From positions 1 through 34,905 of the forward strand of contig DJVF01000007.1 in assembly GCA_002441085.1 (NCBI GenBank): a stretch of DNA of 34,905 nucleotides, written 5' to 3'. The notes under the pieces were generated by a model. The model was not told the origin of the DNA. It did no database searches and saw nothing but the letters and a program-made list of their open reading frames with translations. A program made the position numbers and the translations under genes. This document shows, piece by piece, positions 1 through 9,156 of the stretch; position 1 is the stretch's first letter, and the number at the start of each line of letters is the position of its first letter. The stretch comes from Patescibacteria group bacterium UBA6263. Lineage in GTDB: Bacteria; Patescibacteriota; Gracilibacteria; Absconditabacterales; Absconditicoccaceae.

Positions 1-335
1 TACAAGATCATATTCTTGTAGCTCACAATGCTACTTTTGATCACTGATTTCTCAATCACAACGGTATATTACATTGCCAACGTTCCATCAACAATTCTAT
101 CTTGTGTACTAGAAAATTAGCCAATAGATTGCTACCTGATTTGCCTAGCAAGCGTCTAGATATGCTTTGTCAATATTTCAATATTACCAATACTAGAGCG
201 CATAGAGCTATGGCAGATGTATTGGCTACTACACAGATATTCCAGCAATTTCTTATATTACTTGAGCAGAGATGATTGGATAATCAGTCAGATATTATCA
301 AGTTCCAAAATTTTGCGATGTACAAATGCATATAA
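1..335 (+). CDS. DnaQ-type 3'-5' exonuclease, C-terminal part (partial)
   Basis: The 5' end lies outside the window; the reading frame starts at base 3 and ends with TAA at 333-335. With TGA as glycine the fragment shows the two C-terminal motifs of the DEDDh exonuclease family: ExoII as LVAHNATFDHGFL near the start and ExoIII as RAHRAMADVLAT about 50 residues later, with the catalytic His and Asp present. The glycine of DHGFL is encoded by TGA. Such proteins are DNA polymerase III epsilon subunits or PolC-type proofreading domains; the visible part cannot tell a stand-alone epsilon from another DnaQ relative. After ExoIII there are about 35 residues without a recognised domain, so the protein ends soon after the nuclease fold. 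Confidence 0.85.
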
Positions 336-425
336 TTGATTTTTTATATACACTATTTTTAAACTTATATTTATATAAACAATTTATAATTCTGAATTGT
401 AAGTTCTAAATCCTAAATTCAAGTC

Positions 426-2174
426 ATGCAATATCTCAAAGTATCCAATCTCACCAAATCATATACTTCCAAATCACTAGTTGATCATGTTGATTTCACT
501 ATTTCCAAAAATCAAAAAATTGCTATAGTTGCCAAAAATGGAGCTGGCAAATCTACCTTACTCAAACTACTTATCAAACAAGTTGATATTACAGATTGAG
601 AGATCCAACGGAGAAAAGGTATAGATATTTGATACTTATCCCAAGAATCTAGTCTGGACAAGACCCAAACTGTTCGTCAAATTTTATTTGATTTTGATGT
701 TGTACAACAATGGGAAAAACAAATACAGTTACAAATCATTATAGATAAACTTCAAATCAATCCTTATCTAGATCAATCAGTCCAGACTCTTTCATGATGA
801 GAATCCAAGCGTGTTATGCTTGCCAAAGTACTATTCAATAGTCCTGATATGTTAATATTAGACGAACCTACCAATCATTTGGACCTAGATATGATAGAAC
901 GACTCGAACGATATCTCAAAAAACAGCATACTACATTACTTATGGTGACTCATGATAGATATTTTCTCCAGAGAATATGTACAGATATATTTGAACTAGA
1001 TAGATGAAAAATCTACCAATATCCAGGCAATTATTCTTATTTTCTACAAAAAAAAGCACAACGTGAGCAAAACGAACAAATACAGATACACAAGCTCAAA
1101 CAACTTTTCAAAAAAGAACTTGATCGAATAAATACATCTCCCCAATGAAGGCAGACCAAAGCAAATTTTCGTGAAAAAAGATTTTATCAAATAGAGCAAA
1201 ATTATGATTCTCTCAAACAGACCAGAGAGCTAGAGTCTCACAATCTCAAACTTACAATCCAATCTAGACATCTTGGTACCAAGATACTCAAACTCAAAAA
1301 TATCCAAAAATCTTTTGGAGACAAAATTATTATTCAAAAATTTTCTCATGAATTCAAACATGGAGAGCGTATATGAATAATATGAAAAAACTGAGTCTGA
1401 AAATCTACTTTTATCAATATGCTTATTGGAGAGGAGGCTATAGATAGTGGTCTGATTCAAGCTGGAGAGTCTGTAGTATTTGCTCATTATGAGCAAAAAG
1501 ATATTCATTTCCCCGATAATAAAAGATTGATTGATATCGTCCCCAACCCCAAACTTTTGGAACAATTTTTATTTTTTCCCAATCAACAGCATCAATTTGC
1601 CAAGACTCTCAGTGGCGGAGAAAAGAGAAGACTCTATCTACTTACCATTCTCCAAAAAAATCCCAATTTTTTGATTTTGGATGAGCCAACCAATGATTTG
1701 GATCTGATTACTTTGTGAGTATTGGAGGATTTTTTATTGGATTACAAATGATGTTTGATTATAGTGACTCATGATAGATTTTTTATGGACAGACTGGTAG
1801 ATCATTTATTTATTTTTGAATGAAACTGAGTGATACAAGACTTTCGATGAACATATACACAATACAAAGCTACTCAAGATATCAAAATCCCCAAAGCCAA
1901 ACCATCTCAATCTGATTCTCTCTCTATTGATGATTGATTACAAGACTCTAGTACTAAACTACCCAAACTTTCCTATATGGAAAAACGTGAATTGCAACAA
2001 TTGGGAGACGATATTCAAAAATTAGAAAAAAGAAAAGAAGCAATCAATCTAACCTTCAATGATAGCGACATACCTTTCGATGAAATCAAAAAACTTTCCA
2101 CCGAATTGTGAGATATACTCAAGCAACTCACAATCAAAGAGAGTAGACGATTTGAATTGATTGAAAGAGAATAA
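426..2174 (+). CDS. ABC-F family ATPase, Uup-like
   Basis: 582 aa, no membrane segments, two ABC domains. Domain 1 has Walker A NGAGKST, signature LSGGE and Walker B LILDEPTNHLDL. Domain 2 has Walker A GKNGVGKST, signature LSGGE and LILDEPTNDLDL; both have the switch VTHDR. An arginine- and lysine-rich linker of about 80 residues follows domain 1. The C-terminus starts with a KLSYMEKRELQQL-like segment and is a charged coiled coil, as in Uup rather than EttA. ABC-F proteins act on the ribosome or, for Uup, also on branched DNA; the exact role here is inference. About 17 of 30 glycines are TGA, including all four in the second Walker A region. Walker A 1 has AKNG where GxNG is usual. EngB follows 30 bases downstream, so co-transcription is likely. 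Confidence 0.93.
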
Positions 2175-2204
2175 TTATATATTTTATTATCATTACATAT
2201 TTCT

Positions 2205-2798
2205 ATGATTATCCATTCAGCTCAATTTATCAAATCTGCTCCCAAACTATCAGATTGTCCTGCTGCAGATTATCCAGAATTTGCTTTGATTGGTAGATCC
2301 AATGTAGGTAAATCATCTCTCATCAATATGCTTACTCAAACCAAAAATTTAGCCAAATCATCTACGATCCCCGGCAAGACTCAGCTCCTAAATTATTTCC
2401 TTATCAATCAATCACGATATTTAGTTGACTTGCCATGATATGGATATGCCAAATATAGCAAAAAACAAAGAGCAGATTGGATAAATACTATGCAAGACTA
2501 CCTGATCAATAGGTCAACTTTACAAACAGTATTTTTGCTAATAGATGGCTCTATCCCACCTCAAAATATAGATCTTGATTTTATATATATGCTCAAACAA
2601 AGTAATATTGCTTTTGATATTATCATTAGCAAAATAGACAAATCCAATCAAAAAAACTTACACAAAAATATTACTCTTTTGCAGTTGCGTATAAAAGATA
2701 TATTATGATATTTACCCAACATGTTCAAAATATCCAATACCAAATCTAGGTGAAGAGAGCCTATTTTGGACTATATCAACCAAAAATTAATTACATAG
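2205..2798 (+). CDS. engB: Ribosome biogenesis GTPase EngB/YsxC
   Basis: 197 aa, the usual EngB length. G1 is GRSNVGKSS near residue 30, G2 lies in the TIPGKTQ segment, G3 is DLPGYGYAK (the first glycine is TGA), and G4 is SKIDK near residue 145. The N-terminus (AQFIKSAPKLSDCP) is typical of the family. EngB is a TRAFAC GTPase needed for maturation of the large ribosomal subunit. It sits between the ABC-F ATPase and the phosphoesterase on the same strand with short gaps, so it is probably in one transcript with them. In the standard code it would be broken at three TGA codons; all three align with glycines. Confidence 0.95.
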
Positions 2799-2826
2799 AT
2801 ATAATTTATATATTTTATTACAGATA

Positions 2827-3903
2827 ATGTTCTCATCCAATATGATCGTACGTATATTATTACTTATATTGATTACTATAATTATGCTATCTATTTTTTC
2901 TCTTATTATGTGGAGATTTGGCGCTATATTATGATTCAATCTCAATCTTAAAAAATCAATATTTGCAGGATTTATATTGTTGCTAATTTTTATATTTGCT
3001 ATGTTTTTGATCAGTTCTTCTTTCAAATATGTGGAAATAATAGGCTCCATCATATTATATATTATTTATGCTATACGAGTAATATCTCCGCTAATATTTA
3101 TTATAGATATAGTATGATTGTGGTACAAAGCTCCTTTGGTATTTATTATACCATCCATCATTATACGGTTAGGATTTGGCATCTATTCTGGTACACAGCC
3201 ACAAATTACTCCACTAAACATATCTGATTCTCGTCTATCTCAAGATTACAAAGTAGCTTTTATCAGCGATATGCATGTAAATATATTACAGTATAGTTGA
3301 TATGTACAATCAATAGTCCGTCATATACAGGATTTGAAAGTAGATTTTGTTATCATCGCTTGAGATTTGATGAATGTTGCCAAAATTGATTATGTAGATG
3401 CGTTTTTGCCATTCAATCAATTGGATATACCAGTCTTTGCTACTTTATGAAATCACGATAATATGTGAAATAAATCAGCTATAGATATATTATTTCAAAA
3501 GACCCAAATTATTCCTCTTAGAAACCAAACGATTGATTTGGAATCTTTGCAAATAGTATGAATAGACGACCCTAGTTATCGATCAGGCAAAGATTTGTCT
3601 ACTATCATATCACAGACTCAATTAAATGACCAATCCAAATTTACTATATTTGTTACACATCAGCCTATTCATTTATCCAAATTATCTGCTTATCCTATAG
3701 ACTTGCAGTTAGCATGACACACTCACAATGGTCAATTTATACCATTATCACGGATAATAGGTTTATTTAATGACTATTCATACGGATTATATCATTATTG
3801 AGATCAAAAAGCTTTTGTCTCACAATGAATAGGCGCACGAGGAGCTCCTATAAGGATTTGAACTCGTAGTGAAATAGTTTTGATATCATTAAAAAAAATA
3901 TAA
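2827..3903 (+). CDS. Membrane-anchored metallophosphoesterase, YkuE-like
   Basis: 358 aa. The first roughly 115 residues form about four hydrophobic segments. A calcineurin-like phosphoesterase domain follows with all metal-binding motifs: ISDMH, AGDLMN, LGNHDN, VTHQP and GHTHNGQ. The family hydrolyses phosphomonoesters or diesters with a dinuclear metal centre; in Bacillus YkuE is exported. The substrate here cannot be read from sequence. The start at 2827 is the first ATG after engB (28 bases downstream) and opens directly into a hydrophobic stretch. The glycines of the metal-binding motifs AGDLMN, LGNHDN and GHTHNGQ are mostly TGA. Confidence is high for the fold and low for the exact substrate. 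Confidence 0.88.
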
Positions 3904-4042
3904 ATCTCAAAATTATAAATAGCATCCAATCAAAATTAATAATAATATTTATGATTTAAGTTTTTCTAATTACGCTTTTCTCTAAATATATTCTAAAACG
4001 AAGATTTGATTTTGTATAAACTTTATGATATTTTTAATTTGG

Positions 4043-4384
4043 TTAAGATATATTAATAATTGACACAGGACATCTTTTGATTGCCATTTGTACTTCATCT
4101 CAATCCAAATTTTCTTGCGAAATTACAATAGCTTCTTTGCCTGATATAGCAAAATTTTTTGGTGAGATTTGAGCACACTTACCACATCATATGCAGCCAT
4201 GTCATATACTTATTTTTTTTTGTTGTTTATTTTGATTATCTAATATTTGACTTTGATTATCACTGTGATTTATTGTAATTTCTTTATTATTATCAGATTT
4301 GATATCTTCTTTTGTACATCAAGCCAAGATTCCAAGTCATGATAATATACTTAGAGATACTAAAATTGATCTTTTGATTTCCAT
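4043..4384 (-). CDS. Lipoprotein-anchored single-cluster ferredoxin
   Basis: 113 aa. Residues 1-23 are a lipoprotein signal: positive start MEIKR, hydrophobic core and lipobox ILAGC. A polar Asn/Gln-rich linker of about 35 residues follows, then a ferredoxin domain with CIGCGKC (the CxxCxxC part, residues 64-70) and a late Cys-Pro (RCPV), giving four ligands for one 4Fe-4S cluster. Glycines in the lipobox region and in CIGC are TGA. An exported Fe-S ferredoxin tethered to the outside of the membrane is unusual; small ferredoxins are normally cytoplasmic. Its first 25 bases overlap the end of the upstream heme-binding membrane protein gene, which suggests translational coupling and an electron-transfer pair. 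That pairing is inference. Confidence 0.85.
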
Positions 4385-4923
4385 ATTATAATTTTTTTAA
4401 ATGCTAAAATATATATAACAATATAAATTCACAAAAGTATAAGAATCCGTAATTCTTGTTTTACAAGATATACATGGATGGCCGTCGTTATAAAAGCAAT
4501 ATAAGTAAATCTTTGTATTAGCTTTCGATATTTACCAAGTTTTGAGATACAATACATATTTGACGTAATTAGTGGTGGTAATATAAATATCATTGCCCAT
4601 ACTCCCCATCAAATCAAATTGTTTACACTCCGATAAAATCCATCTACAAATAAATTAGCTACCGCAACATCATGGAATATAAAATATCAGATACTGTGAG
4701 ACAAAGCAGCAGATCAGCAAAGTATGCCAATTCCTTTTCTCATACATACTATCTTTTTAAATATTCATATTCTGGGTAATATATCAGCAAGTGGTCTAGA
4801 AAATACTATTATAATAAGCGATATCCATGCTATATTTCATCGTAGATTATATGTCTTTGGTAGTAAAATTACACTTAATCATAGTATAGATAACCAAGCA
4901 ATAATCAGATTTATTTTTTTCAT
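4360..4923 (-). CDS. Ferric-reductase-like heme membrane protein (MsrQ/YedZ family)
   Basis: 187 aa, with about six hydrophobic segments. The middle resembles the ferric reductase transmembrane family: MRKGIGILCGSAALSHS near residues 61-77, where a helix carries a His, and KYRKLIQRFTYIAFITTAIH near 131-150, matching the 'RLHRLVYLA..LH' pattern around the heme-ligand His of MsrQ. MsrQ-type proteins bind b heme and pass electrons across the membrane to periplasmic reductases. No MsrP partner is seen; the next gene, overlapping by 25 bases, encodes an exported ferredoxin that could be the acceptor or donor (inference). Start chosen at the first ATG, which opens into a transmembrane helix. Family call is from motif pattern only. 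Confidence 0.72.
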
Positions 4924-5026
4924 TGTATATTTATTTATAAAATACTATAATAGTATATTTATCAACCTTAATTCAATCTTAAAAAAGACTGAATATAATA
5001 TCATTTATAAACAATATTTTTTGTTT

Positions 5027-5341
5027 TTAATCCTTATCAGATTTGAAATAATATCACATTACAAATCCCAAAGGGGCACCAATAATAGATCCTACAAGCG
5101 TAAGCATAGAATCGAGCTTCAAAAATAAACTTGTATCCTGTGTGATATAATAAAAATAAACATTATATAGTACCGTAACCAATATGCTTCCAAAAATTGC
5201 TATAAAAAATCCCCAAACAAAGATCTTTCATATCTTACCTCTAGTTTCTTCATTAAATTTTATAGAATCAAAAATATCTCCACTATCAGATACTTTTTTT
5301 TCCAAGTCATCGAAATTTTTTCTCAAATTTTGCTCGGTCAT
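5027..5341 (-). CDS. Small two-helix membrane protein, unknown function
   Basis: 104 aa. A charged N-terminal half (about 35 residues, Asp/Glu/Lys rich) is followed by two hydrophobic segments, around residues 38-60 and 77-97, the second ending GAPLGFVMGYYF. I recognise no family. The start ATG lies 2 bases beyond the stop of the upstream gene, so the two are almost certainly translated from one message. The protein might be a membrane partner of the neighbouring coiled-coil protein; that is only a context guess. Confidence 0.75.
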
Positions 5342-5343
5342 TT

Positions 5344-5613
5344 TTATTTGTTAAATATAAATTTGATTAAACTTTTGTAAGAATCAAACAATATGTTGGT
5401 CTGATCTAGCAAATCTCTGATGCTATGATTGATTCTATCTAGTGTTTTACCAAGATCCTGTGCGATTTCTTTATTAAACTCTTGTTTAGACAGGTGTTCT
5501 ATTATTCTTTTGATATCATCAGATTCTTCTATTAGAGTTTTTATAGACTCTATGTTTTTTTGTATACTATTATTTATATTATTGTTTTGTATTATGATTT
5601 CTCTCTTATCCAT
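5344..5613 (-). CDS. Small coiled-coil protein, unknown function
   Basis: 89 aa, strongly charged and Ile/Asn/Lys rich with heptad-like spacing through most of its length (DDIKRIIEHLSKQ, then DRINHSIRDLLDQ). There is no signal peptide and no cysteine. Only one glycine occurs, encoded GGN, so it is uninformative for the code. It ends 2 bases before the start of the two-helix membrane protein. I do not recognise the family; a structural or adaptor role would fit its shape but is not shown. Confidence 0.7.
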   Translation of the reverse strand: MDKREIIIQNNNINNSIQKNIESIKTLIEESDDIKRIIEHLSKQEFNKEIAQDLGKTLDRINHSIRDLLDQTNILFDSYKSLIKFIFNK

Positions 5614-5653
5614 CTTTATAAAAATTTTATAAATAATTTTATAGCTTTGTATT

Positions 5654-6316
5654 TTATGAGTTTGTATCTTTTTCCTCTTTTTCTAATTTGACAAATTCTT
5701 GTACTGTATTATTAGCTTTTTCACCTATTTCTTGAGTCTTATCTATTACTGTATTTCAAGCTTGTTGTACATTTTCCAATCACTTATTAGCCAAATTTGT
5801 CGCATTATCCAAAGTTTTTTCTCATATTCATTCCAAAATATTTCATACATTGGTTGTAGCTTTTTTTGCACTACCCATAGGATCATTTATTATTTCCTTA
5901 CTAGTATTTACTACATCATTTCCTATTTTCATAGCTCAATCAATAGCACTTTTTGTGCTACCTATAGGATCGTTAGCTACTTCTTGTGCTTTTTTGAGAG
6001 TTTTTTCTCATAGATTTTCTACGCGATCACCAATATTTCACAAAGTAGTAGAAAATTTTTCAAATAATCATCATTGTATATTTGTATCTGTTTTGTTTTT
6101 TTCTTTAAATTCTACTGTCGTAGTACTATCAGTATTTTGTTTTCAAGTAAAAGGATCTGGTTTTCACATAACTTTTGCTATAGTCCTTACTATACTATCT
6201 ACAAATCCATTATGATTATTTGTTGGCTCCACCTTACTTATTTCTACTTTTTGAGCATCTACAAGATCCAGAGGATTAGTTTGCGAGTTTGATACTACAT
6301 TTGTTTCATTAACCAT
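5654..6316 (-). CDS. LEA-like repetitive hydrophilic protein
   Basis: 220 aa, no cysteine, no membrane segment, rich in Lys, Glu, Asn, Thr and Ala. The second half is built of degenerate amphipathic repeats: NDPIGSTKSAIDGAMKIGND is followed by NDPMGSAKKATTNVGNILEG, and GEKTLKKAQEVAN is echoed by GEKTLDNATNLAN. This pattern of about 11-residue amphipathic segments resembles group 3 late-embryogenesis-abundant and apolipophorin-like helices, which protect membranes or proteins under stress. The resemblance is one of style, not a family assignment. It is the first gene of the minus-strand run 6316-4043 and so probably follows its promoter in the 211-base gap upstream. Confidence 0.75.
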
Positions 6317-6527
6317 TTTATTGTAATTTAAATAGATAAATCTATATACAATAATGTTACTCTAATTGATAAAAAAAACAAATTCTGATATGTTTAGTTT
6401 ATTTTTATCTTGCTTTTTTTGATAAACTCTACATAATATGTATTGTAATCCTATATTTATCAAATCATTCAAAAAAATTCAAATTTAATCAGCAATCTTT
6501 ATCAGATTTTAAATTAATTATTTATTC

Positions 6528-7472
6528 ATGCAAAATTTATCATATTCATGATCTTGAGAGAGGATAGATACTCGACTAGCTAGACAATTTGACTATTCAA
6601 GAAATTTTTTTCATCATATCATACAAAGAGCAGGAATTTCAGTCAATAATCAATCCATCAAAAAATCTTATAAACTCAAAAATTGAGATCAGATCATTAT
6701 AGATGATTTATCTAGATATTTATCCCCATTGATATTAGATGAATCTCCATCAATCCAAATTCCAGTCATTGTAGAAAAACAAGATTATTTGATCATCAAC
6801 AAACCCAAATGAGTTTTGTCACATCCCAACAGCATCTGGGAAGTCTCACATCCATCAGTAGTTTGATTTCTTTATCATAATTACAAAGATTTGCCAACCA
6901 TTGGTAATTTTATTAGAGCCTGACTGATTCATAGATTGGATAAAGATACTGATTGACTCATGATTATAGCCAAAACCGAAAAATGACTCACTCATTTCAA
7001 GTCTCTATTTCAACAAAAATCTCTATCAGATACTATACAAGACAAAGAAAACGCTCAACTCAAAAAATTTTACCGTGCGACTTGTTATCTCACAGACCAA
7101 TGAAAAGCTTTTATTTCTGATATAGCATCTCAGCTTCCATATTACATACAAGAAATGGTAATTCCCAAGATTCCACATTATATACCCAAACTTTGAATCA
7201 CCAAAATTATTTCTTGTGCTCCTTTTAAAAAGGAGCTGGCAGCTTTAGCTGACTGAGGATTTAAAGAAAAAAAGATGGGTGATTTAATTACATTAAATCT
7301 AGAAATTTTAACCTGACGTACTCATCAGATTCGTTATCATCTATCTACACATTGACTACCTATAGTAGGGGATTATCTATATTGAACTCAAGAAGATATC
7401 CCTATGCAATTGACTGCTTATAAACTTCAATTTATCGATACAGATTGAGACAATCAGACTATAGAAATATAA
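6528..7472 (+). CDS. RluA-family 23S rRNA/tRNA pseudouridine synthase
   Basis: 314 aa. An S4-like N-terminal domain (residues ~12-55: RIDTRLARQFDYSRNFFHHI and RAGISVNN) precedes the RluA catalytic domain. The catalytic Asp is in HRLDKDTDGL near residue 145, and the C-terminal family block is GRTHQIRYHLSTHGLPIVGD. The enzyme isomerises uridines in 23S rRNA (RluC/RluD-like targets) or tRNA; the sequence does not decide which. Most conserved glycines, for example in KGVL, DTDGL and GRTHQ, are TGA. It is divergent from the preceding minus-strand operon and ends in a shared bidirectional terminator at 7470-7502. Confidence 0.92.
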
Positions 7473-7502
7473 AAAATCCCCCCGTAAAAAACGAGAGGAT
7501 CT
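7470..7502. terminator. Bidirectional intrinsic terminator
   Basis: Bases 7476-7485 can pair with 7491-7500 in a ten-pair stem (two G-U pairs on the minus-strand transcript) around a five-base loop. A run of six T follows on the minus strand and a T-rich tract lies about 10 bases after it on the plus strand. It sits between the convergent pseudouridine synthase and acetyltransferase genes and fits best as the acetyltransferase terminator. Confidence 0.75.
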
Positions 7503-7526
7503 ATGATCTTACTTTTTTTAAATTTT

Positions 7527-8471
7527 TTATTTTTTACTTTTACCGTTCTTATATGTCTGCACGTGTCTTTCTATCTTTTTGGGATAGACACTATCCATCC
7601 TAATCATAAGTCCAGTTTCTTCCACCCCTCCAAAAAAAGGATTATCAGCAGTTCCAAATATTTTCATATCTGGTGAAAGCTCCATATAAGCATTAAACAA
7701 AGGTGGAATATTCTCCTTGACTTCTGCCAATGCTTTTTGCAGAATTAATTTGTCTTGCTTATATGAATTTGCCACAAATATGTTTTCTAGAAGGTCGATT
7801 TCTCTTTCGACGCTATCTAGTTCAAATTCAATTTTTGGAAAGACCAATTTTTCTTTGTCACCAAAATACTTTTCTAAAAAATACAATATAAGGTTCCGTG
7901 CCTGTCTATTGTAATCTTTGTACATGGTCATTTTACCAAAAAAAAACTTCATTTCTGGATTATCAACCATCAAAGATCCCAGCCCATCCCAAAGATTATC
8001 CAATGAAAATATTCCTTTCATAGAATCTCTTTTAGGTTGATAAGCGGGTTGTACAAAGGATCTACCCAATTCGATTGTAAATGGTAAATAGTCTTTGATG
8101 AAAGTTTCCGAAAACTCAAAGATTTCATTGGTGGGACTATCAATCTTACCATCAGATATCAGATCTTTCATAAAGGCAAATCTATATCCACCGACAATTT
8201 CTTCGTTACCAACATCCCAAACAATCAGTTGTTTGAAGTGTCCCTTGTCGAATTCGTCGATATCTACTTCCTTACCTGTACCACCACCGGCAAGACGAAA
8301 GGTCTCTTCCCTTAATCGTCCAATTTCCAACATCAGATTAGGGGAATCCTGAGCACTTACTACAAACAAATAGTTGGATCCTTTGTTTGTTTCTCTGATA
8401 AATTTTTGGACAGTCAGTTCTCCTTTGAGAATTTTTCTATCAACTGGTTGAATAATTTTTTTCATTTTCAT
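7527..8471 (-). CDS. GNAT-like N-acyltransferase of Bacteroidota type, apparently recently acquired
   Basis: 314 aa, complete in the standard code. Family features: EIGRLREETFRLAGGGTGKE near residue 48, QLIVWD and IVGGYRFAF in the acetyl-CoA-binding core, then the long block TIELGRSFVQPAYQP followed by SLDNLWDGLGSL and MYKDYNRQARNLILYFL. This layout matches a GNAT-related 'hemolysin-like' acyltransferase family that I know mainly from Bacteroidota, where the substrate is not established to my knowledge (ornithine-lipid-type acyl transfer is a possibility). It has 23 glycines, none encoded by TGA, whereas native neighbours use TGA for over half. It stops at TAA. It has its own terminator downstream and a hexamer repeat just upstream of the start. 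I infer horizontal transfer from a standard-code donor, recent enough that codon use has not adjusted. Confidence 0.85.
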   Translation of the reverse strand: MKMKKIIQPVDRKILKGELTVQKFIRETNKGSNYLFVVSAQDSPNLMLEIGRLREETFRLAGGGTGKEVDIDEFDKGHFKQLIVWDVGNEEIVGGYRFAFMKDLISDGKIDSPTNEIFEFSETFIKDYLPFTIELGRSFVQPAYQPKRDSMKGIFSLDNLWDGLGSLMVDNPEMKFFFGKMTMYKDYNRQARNLILYFLEKYFGDKEKLVFPKIEFELDSVEREIDLLENIFVANSYKQDKLILQKALAEVKENIPPLFNAYMELSPDMKIFGTADNPFFGGVEETGLMIRMDSVYPKKIERHVQTYKNGKSKK

Positions 8472-8485
8472 ATTTTATGTTTTTA

Positions 8486-8509
8486 TTTCTGTTTCTGTTT
8501 CTGTTTCTG
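8486..8509 (-). repeat. Tandem hexamer (CAGAAA)4 upstream of the acyltransferase
   Basis: Four perfect copies of TTTCTG on the plus strand (CAGAAA on the coding strand), ending 15 bases before the ATG at 8471. It lies in the 5' leader or promoter region. Copy-number slippage here would change promoter-to-start or leader spacing without touching the protein. Confidence 0.85.
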
Positions 8510-8545
8510 TAAATTATATATATATTTAATTTCAAAAGTCAATCT

Positions 8546-8585
8546 ATAAAAAAACCGTAAGCCTGAGTTACAGACTGACGGTTGA
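8546..8585 (-). terminator. Intrinsic terminator of the 8589-8969 gene
   Basis: On the minus strand a long interrupted hairpin (AACCGT paired with ACGGTT, then AG/CT and CTG/CAG with single mismatches between, loop of five) is followed directly by TTTTTT. It starts four bases past the TAA stop, so the upstream gene and the acyltransferase are separate transcription units. Confidence 0.8.
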
Positions 8586-8588
8586 GTT

Positions 8589-8969
8589 TTAGCTTAGGGA
8601 TTCCGTAGCTTTAGTTGATAGATTTTCTTTATGATCACTAAATGCAGTTTCCAAAGCAGCTTTTGTTGCCTTTAATTGGCCAGCTTTAGTTTTGCAAGGA
8701 TACACAGGTACTCTAGCCTGTGTCAAAGAAATCTCTGAAATTATACTTCCATAAAGTGTTCCATGAGATTTGTGAGGCACTTGTCCTACAAAAATAGCTT
8801 CCACTTTATCTCCAGTATAATTATCATATGAAAATCTCTTTTTGATCTGGGAGAAACTCCCCATAATAACTAACTTTACCCCTCTAATTCCTAGCTTACT
8901 TAATACACGATAAACCTGGAATTTTGTCGGGTATATTTTACCGACCAAGACAAATATCCTTTTTTCCAT
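8589..8969 (-). CDS. Conserved-looking hypothetical protein without TGA codons
   Basis: 126 aa from the ATG at 8969 (MEKRIFVLVGKIYP). An in-frame ATG at 8999 would add ten residues, but these (MLHKPPKNKF) look unlike a protein core. The N-terminal half alternates hydrophobic beta-like strands (FVLVGKIYP, KLVIMGSF, AIFVGQVP), suggesting a small alpha/beta fold; the last 25 residues are polar. I do not recognise the family. It has nine glycines, all GGN, none TGA, in contrast to native genes, and the same holds for the acyltransferase next to it. I infer that both came from a standard-code donor, perhaps together. Single-gene unit with its own terminator. Confidence 0.75.
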   Translation of the reverse strand: MEKRIFVLVGKIYPTKFQVYRVLSKLGIRGVKLVIMGSFSQIKKRFSYDNYTGDKVEAIFVGQVPHKSHGTLYGSIISEISLTQARVPVYPCKTKAGQLKATKAALETAFSDHKENLSTKATESLS

Positions 8970-9156
8970 AAATTTATTTTTAGGGGGTTTATGTAACATA
9001 TAGATAAATAACTATATAAGTCAACACAATTATCTAGCTTTGTCGCTATATTTTGGCAAATATATTGAAAAATTCAACTAAATATCTATTAGTAACTACG
9101 CTCTTTTTCTCAGCAAAGTTTTTATCAAGATATTATAATTTTTAAAATTATACAAG

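Noticed and set aside
426..2174. Many in-frame TGA codons read as pseudogene decay or as tryptophan
   Set aside because: All fall on conserved glycines, and TGG is used normally for Trp; decay would also produce TAA and TAG, which are absent within the frames.
4360..4384. Overlap of ferredoxin and membrane-protein genes as a frameshift or mis-start
   Set aside because: Both frames give complete family features at the correct lengths (113 and 187 codons), and the ferredoxin signal peptide needs the upstream ATG.
4724..5128. Plus-strand ORF of about 134 codons
   Set aside because: It spans two minus-strand genes whose frames show membrane helices and family motifs; the plus translation has no recognisable features.
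5699..6292. Long plus-strand standard-code ORFs opposite the LEA-like gene
   Set aside because: They are antisense to a coherent 220-residue minus-strand protein and consist of low-complexity Ser/Phe/Ile/Cys runs.
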